A DNA stretch of 64,000 nt, from assembly GCA_022606425.2 (NCBI GenBank), contig JAHDVF020001237.1, positions 496,001 to 560,000 on the forward strand. Reading direction: 5' to 3'. This DNA comes from Lepidostoma basale. Its lineage: Eukaryota > Arthropoda > Insecta > Trichoptera > Lepidostomatidae. Below, one piece after another: positions 11,806 through 20,030 of the stretch (position 1 is the first letter of the stretch; every line of letters begins with the position of its first letter). Position numbers and translations under genes: made by a program. The notes under the pieces are model-generated. The model made no database searches. It worked only from the letters and a program-made list of their open reading frames with translations, and had not been told where the DNA came from.

Positions 11806-12090
11806 TAACTAACTAACTAACCAACACGCCGTCTCCCCGAAGGGGTAGGCAGAAAGAATGGAACGCCACACTGTTCTGTCCTGACATACTTCTCTCGATT
11901 CCTCTACATTCATACAACCTCTCATGCACGCACGTCGATTTGTCCGACTCCTCACGTGCCGAAAATTTAATATTTGATCGATTTGATCATGCCACGTTTT
12001 CCTAGGTCTTCCTCTATTTCTAGCTCCGTTCACGTCGTTTACGTATACCTTCTTCACCATTCTATCTTCACTCATTCTTTCCATGTGTTT
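11806..12090 (-). pseudogene. RTE-A tail, reverse copy
   Basis: Minus-strand translation: MERMSEDRMVKKVYVNDVNG, ARNRGRPRKTWHDQIDQIL, RTNRRACMRGCMNVEESREV, CQDRTVWRSILSAYPFGE. It is one open frame for 91 codons. The 3' end is the repeated CTAA (TTAG on the minus strand) at 11800-11820. The polymerase is absent. Confidence 0.85.
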
Positions 12091-12119
12091 TCATAATTTT
12101 GTTCATAACAAAGAAAAAC

Positions 12120-12205
12120 GTGTATATACTTTTATTCCATTTGCTTTTTAATTTCAACCGGTTTCGGCAGCTTGCTGCCATTCTCTGGTTCCTACACAAA
12201 ATTTG
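12120..12205 (-). repeat. Solo hammerhead-like arm, family F7
   Basis: On the minus strand: CAGAGAA (core with A at position 4 and A at position 8), an extra T, then a perfect stem II GGCAGC, loop AA, GCTGCC, followed by GAAA and the self-complementary ACCGGT and a T. The core changes predict loss of activity. The arm matches 34131-34246 and 35385-35500. Confidence 0.5.
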
Positions 12206-12820
12206 TTAGGTTTATATATGGAATGCCAATGGCAGGGATTAAAATTTAATATTTCTATGTTATCCTTAAGTGTTAAGTGTTATTTTTATATGTAAACGAA
12301 AATTTTTGTAATTTCTTTATAATTAAAATGCAATTTTAATAGATAATATTCCTAATGATGCTTTTCTACCAACTACAAATAATTTCGATTATATAAAAAA
12401 GATTAGAACTATATAACACTAATGAATTATATTAAACATTGTATTTCAACCCCCACCATAGCGTTGTATACGAGTATATAAACATTAGAAATTTTGATGT
12501 ATGGATTAGAAGATGTCAGCGAGCTCCGCGTGTTAAAAAACATACTTGAATTATGTGAATAAAGCACGAAAACGATAAACACCCAAGAAAACGTAGTACC
12601 ATCAATTTTTCAAATTTTCAGAATTTCGGCCAATTGAGGAATCGAAAAAATCAACTTGGGTAAATGGCACGCTATAGAAATTAGAGAACACACACACACA
12701 CAAACTGAGAAAGAAAATTTTTACATTAAAAATATGTTATCGTTCTTCCGATACCTTTGAAATATCTCGAGAAAGATAAACTTTAAAAAAAAAAACTGGT
12801 CCAACATATTAACATACATA
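12206..12820. other. AT-rich DNA, nothing recognised
   Basis: Contains a short CACACA run at about 12690. No gene-like frame is seen. Confidence 0.3.
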
Positions 12821-12824
12821 CAAC

Positions 12825-13005
12825 TTCCAAAAATTTGTCAGGCATGGTGGTCATAAGACAGGTGGAATGGGGAATGTTGTATTACATAAAGCGTGCGCTT
12901 ACCCCAACCAATGACAGGTCATAAGTCCTGTAAACACCTCGATCACCATATTCTGTTTCCAATTTGCATCTTCGTCTCTACTGAGATACAATTAATTATT
13001 GATAA
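12825..13005. mobile_element. MITE-X, partial copy
   Basis: Shares GGTGGTCATAAGAC, GGAATGTTGTATTACATAAA, CAACCAATGACAGGTCATAA and the right terminal arm CCATATTCTGTTTCCAATTT with copies at 39470 and 45385. The left inverted arm present at 45385 is missing here. Confidence 0.75.
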
Positions 13006-13544
13006 ACTTTGTGTTTAAATAAATAAAAAATTTAACTTTTTTTTTATTCTACAGTTTTAACGCTTTAAAGTTAACAAATATTTGTAAGTTTTCGTTTTTA
13101 AATGAATAAATTATTTTACATTTGTAATTATGTATAAGTAATTCCACATATATCAAATATAATGTGGCAGTAATAAGCAAGTATAAGTTATCCTTTTAAA
13201 GGATGCAGGTTTTTCAGTTGGACACGACACTGGATGGCTTCATGGCTGAGGTGAAGCGCACTTGCATAGAAACAAAAAGGTTCCTGCCCAGAACCCAAAT
13301 CACTCCACCGTGACACAAGCCCTCGGCTCATTTTAAAAAATAATTATATGTGACTTTGAAAAATGATCGCATACCCATGACTACAGGGGATTTCGTTAAT
13401 ACAACATCAAACTAGATATGTTTCACAAAGCTTAATTTAAAATTTAAAACAAATAATTTTGTTACATATGTGGCTTATTATTTCTTGAGCAATGATATGA
13501 CACTCCATTATAGATCAGGGGCAAGGTAAGAAATTCTAAAATAA

Positions 13545-13760
13545 GATAGATTTATCGATGATATCGTGAAATGGGGCAGGAACATACGGTAGTATTGGAA
13601 AGACCATAAATATTGGATGGGTGATACAAGAATTTCCCATGTGGTTGCCCACAATAATGGGTCATCGCCTACCAGGAAGATAGTCAAGAAGTTGGAAATA
13701 TAACTGGTCTTTTACTTTCCAACAGGATGACACCAGTTTAAGATAGAATAAAATGAAGAA
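13545..13760 (+). pseudogene. RTE-E tail, heavily decayed
   Basis: The frame reads DIVKWGRN, YWKDHKYWMGDTRISHV with stops. This aligns in spirit with the 40188-40500 copy (NVVRWGRQRRRYWRYHVEKM). It ends with AAAATGAAGAAGAA. Recognition rests on the weak similarity to that copy. Confidence 0.4.
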
Positions 13761-13764
13761 GAAA

Positions 13765-14452
13765 ACCTCCGTTTACATTTTATGATAATAAAATGTTTTG
13801 CCTTGCTAAGGTATAATCATATGTCGTATTTGATAAAGCCGTAGCAAGGTGATACATGTCATTCCCATAAAATGGTATAAAACTTGTAAAACTATTAATT
13901 ACAAATGTAGTACTGTTGTAGCACTGTCTAGGTACACTCACAAAGGAAGAAGCCTTGCTTGATCTACTCTGCAAGCAATGTTACAAATCCTAGCGAAACA
14001 ATGTACAGCGTAATCTTGATATAGCCACATTCATACTTCGCACAACGCTACGTGACTATAGAGAAACATTTATTTTTTTAAATGTACTAAGCGAAGAACT
14101 TCGATGTGACTTTAGGTTCACACTTTTCATTCTAGCATGCTTCTACAGCCTTCTGCAATGGAAACATCGTGTGTGTAATTAATCGTTTTTATACCCGACC
14201 ATCATATTTTCTTATACCATAAACGCGTAAATCTAAGTATTCATGAAATTTTTCTTCCGTTTGGAAAAGTAATAAAAATATTTTAAAGGTTTATTGACTG
14301 GGAGTAAAAAAAAACTCGGGAGAGCTTTTTAACAGAAAACTACGCATAAATGGTAGAAAAATATTTAAAAAATGCTAAATAAAAACTTGAGTTGTAAATT
14401 TTTGGCATTGCCTGCGAAACTACACTATTAAAATATTATCTCTGTGGTTCGG
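13765..14452. other. AT-rich DNA, nothing recognised
   Basis: No supported features. Short frames here lack protein character. Confidence 0.3.
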
Positions 14453-14808
14453 CCCGGAGCCACGTGATCCCAGCGGGAGGGATGCGGCGAGGGACGGCGG
14501 GGTGAAAATTGTCCAATCAGCGGGTTTCGAGGGCGCAGACAAGATGTCGGAAAAATTAGCGTTCAGCGAATGTGTGGAGTAGAAAGGGAGCACTTAAGCC
14601 ATTGAGTGGTGAATAGGTCGTCATTAACATGACTCAAGTTGCCGACAGAGCGCCAGTCACTTCCCTTTGTACCACCTACCCTCGTATTAATAAAGCCCAT
14701 GAATGTATTATAGGTCAACGACTGCTTAAATCTCGCAGTACTCTAGTCTTTATTAGTGTGATTTGGAATTGTATAGAATATAAATATAACTTGTGCCGAT
14801 TCCTATTA
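14453..14808 (+). repeat. Possible solo LTR
   Basis: A 356-base block beginning TGTGGTTCGGCCCGG and ending CTATTACA stands out by its GC-rich start. It contains a CCAAT box (GTCCAATCAGCG) and an AATAAA signal in TATTAATAAAGCCC, the order expected of U3, R and polyadenylation signals in an LTR with TG..CA ends. The flanking five bases (ATCTC, ACTCC) match at only three positions and no internal region is adjacent. It could equally be an old promoter or non-coding exon. Confidence 0.3.
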
Positions 14809-14877
14809 CAACTCCGCTAAGTTGAATTATTACTGTAGAAATTTTATTAAACAATATGAATCTAAAAATAACCATTA

Positions 14878-15085
14878 CGTCGTTTCTCCAGAGAGGTAGC
14901 TAGAGAGGATGGACCGCCATACTGCTCTACCCTGACAACCTCTCTATTTCATCTTCGTCCGTACATCGTAACATGCACGCTCGTCGATTTTTCCGACTTT
15001 GAATGTGGCCATATTTTAATATTGAATTAAATTGATATTGCCATACAACCCTTGGTCTTCCACGGCTTCTCTCTCCACCCACTAT
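14878..15085 (-). pseudogene. RTE-A tail, decayed reverse copy
   Basis: The family 3' end is recognisable in damaged form (CGTCGTTTCTCCAGAGAGGT). The minus strand then retains the regions encoding the RRACM, HVRS and GRPRK-type segments, with many changes. The frame is broken. Confidence 0.6.
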
Positions 15086-15720
15086 TCTCAGTTTTTAGTT
15101 CTGTTATACAATACGTGCATATTTAAATATAAAACCCTTTTGAAATGAAAATTCTTCCAGGAACCAAAAAGATTACACAATCATATTATAACATTCATTA
15201 TACAAAATACATGTTTAATTTGAATATTTGAATGGTTGAAGTAAAAAAAAAAAACAAGTTTGCCGTTTTGTTTTATATGTCATATAAAACGAAAACTGCA
15301 ACTTTTTTTTATATTACACTTAGTGCCTGTATTACTTTACTATTCCTTCCTTCGGTATCCAGATTCCCCGACATTAACTATCACTTGAGAGTAGGCATAT
15401 ACAGGTGTGTCTCTGGTAGATCGAAACAGTTTATTAACGCTCCTTAAGCTAATTCAGTCCCTTATGTTGTGGAGCCAGGATATTCACATCCTACCAATAC
15501 CTCGTCGACCCTTGAATATATGTATATTATTACAGCGTCTTACTCATATTTTAAATTCAAAATTTGTTCAAATTTTTAATGACTGATGTTTAGAATTTGC
15601 TTATCAAAAACGACTAAGAATTAGGTAAAGCATATAACATAGGTATTGATAGACATAATCATGAAAACATGAATCAAATTGTTCATATAAAATTATAAAT
15701 ATTCCATAAATTAACCTTTA
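15086..15720. other. AT-rich DNA, nothing recognised
   Basis: No gene or repeat could be supported here. Confidence 0.3.
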
Positions 15721-15888
15721 CTTTGTGTTGCGGATTTATAATTGAACGAAAAATTTTACTTTGTAACACAGCACTTTATTTAAAATAGAAATAATGTATT
15801 GATTGCTCGTCTTTTTAAAAACCAAGACCTGGACACTAATATGAACCTAAAATCATATTTTAGAATTTATTATATATTCGCCTTGACT

Positions 15889-16117
15889 TTGTGTTGTGGA
15901 TTCATATTTGAATATATATATAAATACACATGGTATTACAACACTTTATTTTACTAAACACAGACATGTTTCGCTTACAAGTTACCTTTATCAAAATATA
16001 CAATTTCAACTTTAAAAATTGTGTAAATTGATAAAGGTTACTTGTAACTGAAACATGTCTATGTTAAGTAAATTAAAGTGTTGTAATACCATGTGCCATT
16101 ATATTTATTCAAATTTT
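15889..16117. mobile_element. Foldback F5 nested in F4
   Basis: Long inverted arms: left CATGGTATTACAACACTTTA, right AAAGTGTTGTAATACCATGT, continuing inward to ACAGACATG/CATGTCTAT. Each arm carries a hammerhead-like strand of the UUGAUAA type (minus 15963-16000, plus 16023-16064). The related copy at 51572-51785 shows the same outer sequence and hairpin order. Non-coding. Confidence 0.7.
16023..16064 (+). ncRNA. Hammerhead-like motif with U3-A8 core
   Basis: Core TTGATAA at 16028-16034; extra A 16035; stem II GGTTAC, loop TT, GTAACT (six pairs, one of them G-U); GAAA 16050-16053; stem III ACATGT; cleavage nucleotide C at 16059. Positions 3 and 8 differ from the CUGANGA consensus together (C to U, G to A), which keeps the tertiary base pair between them. 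Stem I is weak, with about three of four positions pairing. The opposite arm on the minus strand has the same core and a stem II with two mismatches. Confidence 0.5.
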
Positions 16118-16633
16118 AATATTTCAGATTTATTCAATCTGTTAAAACTGACCACATTCATGAATAAAATATATTTTGTATTTTATAATATTTAAATACA
16201 TTGATGAAGAGCTTCTGTGTCCCGAATCCTGTTTGTTTTCATGTTTAATTTTATTTATATCTTTTTAAACAAAGTGTTGTGTTACTAAGTTAAAAAAATA
16301 TTGTACAATCATAAAACTTTTTAATCACTTCGTTTAAAAATTTAAATGAGACAGTGAAATTGTATGAAGCATTATTTCACAGTAGAAAATACATTATGCA
16401 TCAAACTTCGAAAATGTCTGATGTCGTATTAGTGAAATGTGTCGGTAAACGTCAGCTGAACACGACTCCCTTGTCAGCAATTAAATTAGCAAGTTGTACG
16501 CCGCCACTGCATAATACCCCAACTAGGGATGCATGCGGTCGGGACTAGGGAAGTGAAAGTGACCGCCATTATCTTGTCCATTGCAATCGATGATATTCAA
16601 ATAAAGCACCGATTTATGCATTTGCATAATTAT

Positions 16634-16760
16634 CTAACCAGACCATCAGGCTATTTCTTCGGAAGGGTAAGCAAAGGACTAACACACTGTTCTATCTTGA
16701 CACATTTCTACATTCTACGCTTATAAATTTTTCCGACTTCGAAAAAGGCCGACTCGACTC
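16634..16760 (-). pseudogene. RTE-A tail, decayed reverse copy
   Basis: Damaged family 3' end (ACCATCAGGCTATTTCTTCG, AAGGGTAAGC). The minus strand then has CACACTGTTCTATC-like and TTTTTCCGACTTCG-like family segments. It is too altered to translate. Confidence 0.5.
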
Positions 16761-16869
16761 GTTTTTTTTTCATTTATACTGCTTATGTATATCTTATAAA
16801 CAATGTTTCCACAATTCATTCGTTCTAGTGAGCCTTTCTTAATTTTACTTAGAACGAATTCATCAACTT

Positions 16870-17330
16870 TATTTCCTTTTTGGGGGATGTGGTGAGAGTT
16901 AAAAGCAGTGGGGGTTTCAGCGTTTATTGCAGGTCACAAGTAATCATACGTTAACAGTATTATGTACTCGTGATGGAGCGTGCGCCTGGACGTCGATAGC
17001 AGCTGGGGCTGACGGCTCACAGGGCAGTAGCGTCGGTCGGCGGGAGCGAAGACTCGTCGGAAGTTACGTGGCGTAGCAGTGTAGACTGTTGCATAGCTCG
17101 GAAGGAGGGTCGGAGGTTTCTCGTACGTAGACTTGACGGCGTAGACTCGTGTCGGTTAGAAGTCGCAAGAAGGAATACTGTCCATGGTGGTCGGATGTAC
17201 CGCTTTTATATGCTTTGCTTCCATTTTCACACGATGCTCTGCTCTAGTGACCTAGTGACCAAACTGAATAAATCTGAGCCCTCGACTCATCAGTTTTGAT
17301 AAGTAGGTCCTGAGTCATGCGTTTTCGGTT
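16870..17330. other. GC-rich, CpG-containing island
   Basis: Starting after a G-rich segment (GGGGGATGTGGTGAG), the interval is much richer in G, C and CpG than its surroundings, for example GGTCGGCGGGAGCGAAG and CTTGACGGCGTAGAC. No frame has clear protein character. It contains an AATAAA at about 17266. Options are an LTR or retroelement leader, a promoter region, or a non-coding exon. The sequence alone does not decide. Confidence 0.3.
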
Positions 17331-17689
17331 ATTCGTGTAATATATTTTATCATGAAATATGCTGGTTCAGCGTCGAAGTCCACTTATGTGGATCACCTAC
17401 ACCTTATTTGGTAATCTATTATATAATATATACATAGTTTTCTGCAAATTTTTCTTAAAAATGTCATTTCTATATTATTAATCCCACTTTTATTCACTTC
17501 CATGTATAAGAATTCGCACTAAAATCTATTTATATGGTTTCCGATTTTTTTTCTTAATAAAATCACATAAAGAACGACAAATTCTTTCATACCGTAAAAC
17601 CTTTGTCAGGGAAGTGGTCTCTCATAAGATATCAAAAAACATTTTTATAGACACTTAGTATTATTTAACAAAATTACTTGTAATACAAA
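17331..17689. other. AT-rich DNA, nothing recognised
   Basis: CCTTTGTCAGGGAAG at about 17602 might be the remains of a foldback arm, but no partner is visible. Confidence 0.25.
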
Positions 17690-17830
17690 TGAAAACATCT
17701 GTTTTATACGAGTTTTATTTAATTTAATGGGAACGACATTTATCGCCTTGCTATGGAATTATCAAATGTTTGATAATGCTTAAGCAATGAGAAACATGTC
17801 ATTCACATTAATTCCATAACAATATTTTTA
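17690..17830. mobile_element. Foldback F10 with paired UUGAUAA arms
   Basis: Plus strand 17770-17800 reads TTGATAA, extra T, a damaged GC..GC hairpin, GAAA and ACATGTC. The minus strand at 17735-17767 reads TTGATAA, extra T, TCC..AAGGC, then GATA. The outer parts mirror as TTAATGGGAACGAC and GTCATTCACATTAATTCC. The same family occurs at 1151, 24962, 26360 and 38690. Confidence 0.55.
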
Positions 17831-18305
17831 TGATTATTATTAATTAGTATAAACACAACTCTCACATTACAAGTGATGCCCAGTATGACAATTATAAATT
17901 ATATTTTTGGAATATTATATATTTAACTTAATTAGATCCGTAACTTTATTCTAGTGTTTGGTAAACTTACTACAACTGAAGCAAATCCGCCTCATTTTAC
18001 TATTAATAATACAGATACATACACTGAATTAGCTCAGTTTAGGATTCGAATTCTCGGAGGCGCTTTGATCGCAATTAATTAAACTGGAGATGACATTTAC
18101 ACGGTTACTGATGACCATTAATTTGTTTGAAGCAAGAGCAATAAATTATTCGCAGACCACATACAGATGCTTAAAATAAGGATGGTTTACAAATCAGTAT
18201 CTAATTTTAAAATAACATCATTTATCAAAGTCGTGTTATTTTATTTTGATTCGCATACATTTTATAAGAGGGTATAAAATACTATATTATTATAAAATAA
18301 TCCAT
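17831..18305. other. AT-rich DNA up to the piggyBac end
   Basis: No gene recognised. Confidence 0.3.
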
Positions 18306-18309
18306 TTAA

Positions 18310-18372
18310 CCCTAGAAAGATAATCATATTGTGTAGTACGGAAAAGATACTCATGCGTAAAATTGACGCATG
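18310..18372 (+). repeat. piggyBac left (3' side) terminal and subterminal repeats
   Basis: Terminal repeat CCCTAGAAAGATA after TTAA, a spacer of about 31 bases, then the 19-base subterminal repeat ending GACGCATG. This layout of 13-base end, 31-base spacer and 19-base repeat is the transposase-recognised 3' end of piggyBac. Confidence 0.92.
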
Positions 18373-18672
18373 TGTTTTAATTATCTGCAGGTCGAGGTTT
18401 ATTAATTTATTTCAATAAATTTTGTGTGATTATTTATTTACACATATATAAGAATAATAATATTATAGATAATTTACTTATACTCCTTTATTTATTTAAA
18501 AAAAACTAAAACTTTAAACTTCTTCAATATACGAGTATCAATGAAATTTTTTAACACTTACTCTTTCATACGAAAACTTATTTTTTATTACAATAATCAG
18601 CCTTTTTTAGTACAATAGCAACAATTAGCATATCTTATATATATTAGGAACACATAGTTACATAAAAATCAG

Positions 18673-19150
18673 TTACAAACAGCTTTGGCACATATCAACG
18701 TTATGTTCACGACATATATTTTTTTTTACATTTTTTGCAGGACGCATTTGCCTTTCGCCTTATTTTAGAAGGGCAAAACGAACAATAAATAGGTTTTTTT
18801 GCTACTGGCTCATCGGTATTGTTTTCCGATGTACCAGATACTTTATTTGGCAACATATTAAAGATATTATCTCGCAAATATCTCTTCAAAGTAGGTGCTT
18901 CTAAACGTCTACGCATAAACGAAGAAGACAGACCCAAGCTAAGATTTTTCACAATTTTTTTGCGACTTAGAGGCTTTTCTCCTTTGTTTATAACATTGTG
19001 GCTGTAAATTATATATGCGTTTATACAGGCAATGTTTATCATTCCATACAAGAAAGCCATTGGCCATCTATTCGTCTTCCTACTACAGGACATCAGAGAA
19101 CACATTTGGTCCAGTGTGTCTACTCCGCTTTTTGTTTGATTATAATACAT
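18673..19150 (-). pseudogene. piggyBac transposase, C-terminal piece
   Basis: Minus-strand protein from MYYNQTKSGVDTLDQMC through TNRWPMAFLYGMINIAC, RRRLEAPTLKRYLRDNI and CSFCPSKIRRKANASCKKC. This is about the last 160 residues of a ~594-residue piggyBac-family transposase. It includes the third catalytic aspartate region (GVDTLDQ) and most of the cysteine-rich DNA-binding domain. The run of nine A after CKKC puts the reading one base out, giving KYMS and a stop. In the other frame the expected end ICREHNVDMCQSCL and a stop at 18673 are intact. The first two catalytic aspartates lie in the deleted part. The protein is dead. Confidence 0.93.
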
Positions 19151-19151
19151 C

Positions 19152-20030
19152 AACAGAAACACTTATGCAGAGACGGCTGGCAAGCCCTCTCATCAAGAGA
19201 CCAAACAGCGGCATGCACTGACTGATCCCGATAATTCGACCTTTCCTCCACTCATCACCACCAATAAATCTCCGGCCATCCCTCCAAGACCCGCTGTAAT
19301 GGTATTCTCCAATGAACCAAAAACTGCAATCACACTGGAGACCCTGAAAAGGGCAATAAATCCTGCTTCTATTGGAGTTCGGGTGACGGGAGTGCGAGAA
19401 ATGAAAAATGGAGGTATAGTAGTGCACCCCCACACTGAAGCCGAAGCATCCCTGCTTGCCAACTCCACCGCCCTGGCAAACGCTGGACTCAAAGCTACTG
19501 TGCCGCAACATCGCCAGCCCAGGATCGCCATTAGAGGTCTGTCGCAGGACATGGACTCGAACACCATCATCGATGCTATCCATCACCAATCATCGTCCGA
19601 AACCGGCCTAACCATAAGTGACCTTAAAAATAAAATAAAATTCTCCCACAAGTCTGGTCCTCGTACGGGCAACTGCACGCACATATACAGTGTGCCACCT
19701 AAGGTACGTCATGCGCTTGTTGCCAAGAAAAACCTAGCCATAGATTGGCAACTCCACGGAATTCGTGATTGGATCGACAACGTGAAGTGCAATAAGTGCC
19801 ACCTGTATGGTCATCACATGAAGAATTGCACAGCTGACCAACCTACTTGCCATCACTGCGCCCAACTTGGTCACAACCGCGACACATGTACAAAAAAAGA
19901 CAGAAATCCTCAATGTGCTACATGCTCTTTTTTCCGTAAAACAGCTTGTCATGTCACTGGCTCCCCTGAATGTCCTGCGCGTCAAGCTGCAGACAAACGA
20001 GAGCTATCAAAAATTAATTTTTTTTGCTAA
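19152..20030 (+). CDS. LINE ORF1 (gag-like, CCHC knuckles), 5'-truncated
   Basis: ORF1 proteins of jockey-type elements bind the element RNA and form the ribonucleoprotein. The frame is open from the insertion junction to the stop at 20028-20030, about 292 codons. The first methionine at 19299 is probably internal, since proline-rich coding-like sequence (AIPPRPAVM) runs into it. Counted from that methionine, a globular region is followed by zinc knuckles C164-C177 (CNKCHLYGHHMKNC) and C184-C197 (CHHCAQLGHNRDTC), both CX2CX4HX4C, and a third cysteine cluster C206-C225 with GSPECPA. It overlaps ORF2 by a run of eight T. No frameshift is seen within the preserved part. The missing N-terminus means it probably cannot start normally. 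Confidence 0.88.
   Translation, partial: NRNTYAETAGKPSHQETKQRHALTDPDNSTFPPLITTNKSPAIPPRPAVMVFSNEPKTAITLETLKRAINPASIGVRVTGVREMKNGGIVVHPHTEAEASLLANSTALANAGLKATVPQHRQPRIAIRGLSQDMDSNTIIDAIHHQSSSETGLTISDLKNKIKFSHKSGPRTGNCTHIYSVPPKVRHALVAKKNLAIDWQLHGIRDWIDNVKCNKCHLYGHHMKNCTADQPTCHHCAQLGHNRDTCTKKDRNPQCATCSFFRKTACHVTGSPECPARQAADKRELSKINFFC
20018..20024 (+). promoter_or_regulatory. Possible -1 slippery site between ORF1 and ORF2
   Basis: Eight T (20018-20025) at the end of ORF1 form the heptamer T TTT TTT in the ORF1 reading phase (N-F-F-C-stop), exactly the X XXY YYZ arrangement for -1 frameshifting. A -1 slip joins ORF1 to ORF2 without a gap. ORF2 has no ATG before its endonuclease motifs. Its first in-frame ATG falls about 80 codons in. 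No downstream pseudoknot was established, so re-initiation or mutational loss of an ORF2 start remain possible. Confidence 0.4.

Larger units (their letters stand above)
15721..16305. mobile_element. Foldback F4, split by a nested foldback
   Basis: The left arm (15745-15790) with TAACACAGCACTTTATTT mirrors the right arm (16255-16305) with AAACAAAGTGTTGTGTTAC. The right half keeps TTGATGAAGAGCTTCTGTG, the same hammerhead-like strand as at 31497-31537, but ending CCCGAATCC, so the GAAA is damaged. Between the arms lies a complete foldback F5 (15889-16117). F4 is therefore the older element. Confidence 0.6.

Noticed and set aside
18819..19225. Plus-strand frames over the transposase C-terminus
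   Set aside because: Shadows of the piggyBac protein on the minus strand.
19140..19589. Minus-strand frames of 149 and 125 codons opposite LINE ORF1
   Set aside because: They are antisense to a gag-like frame with clear zinc knuckles further on, and the first also crosses the piggyBac/LINE junction. They are not genes.
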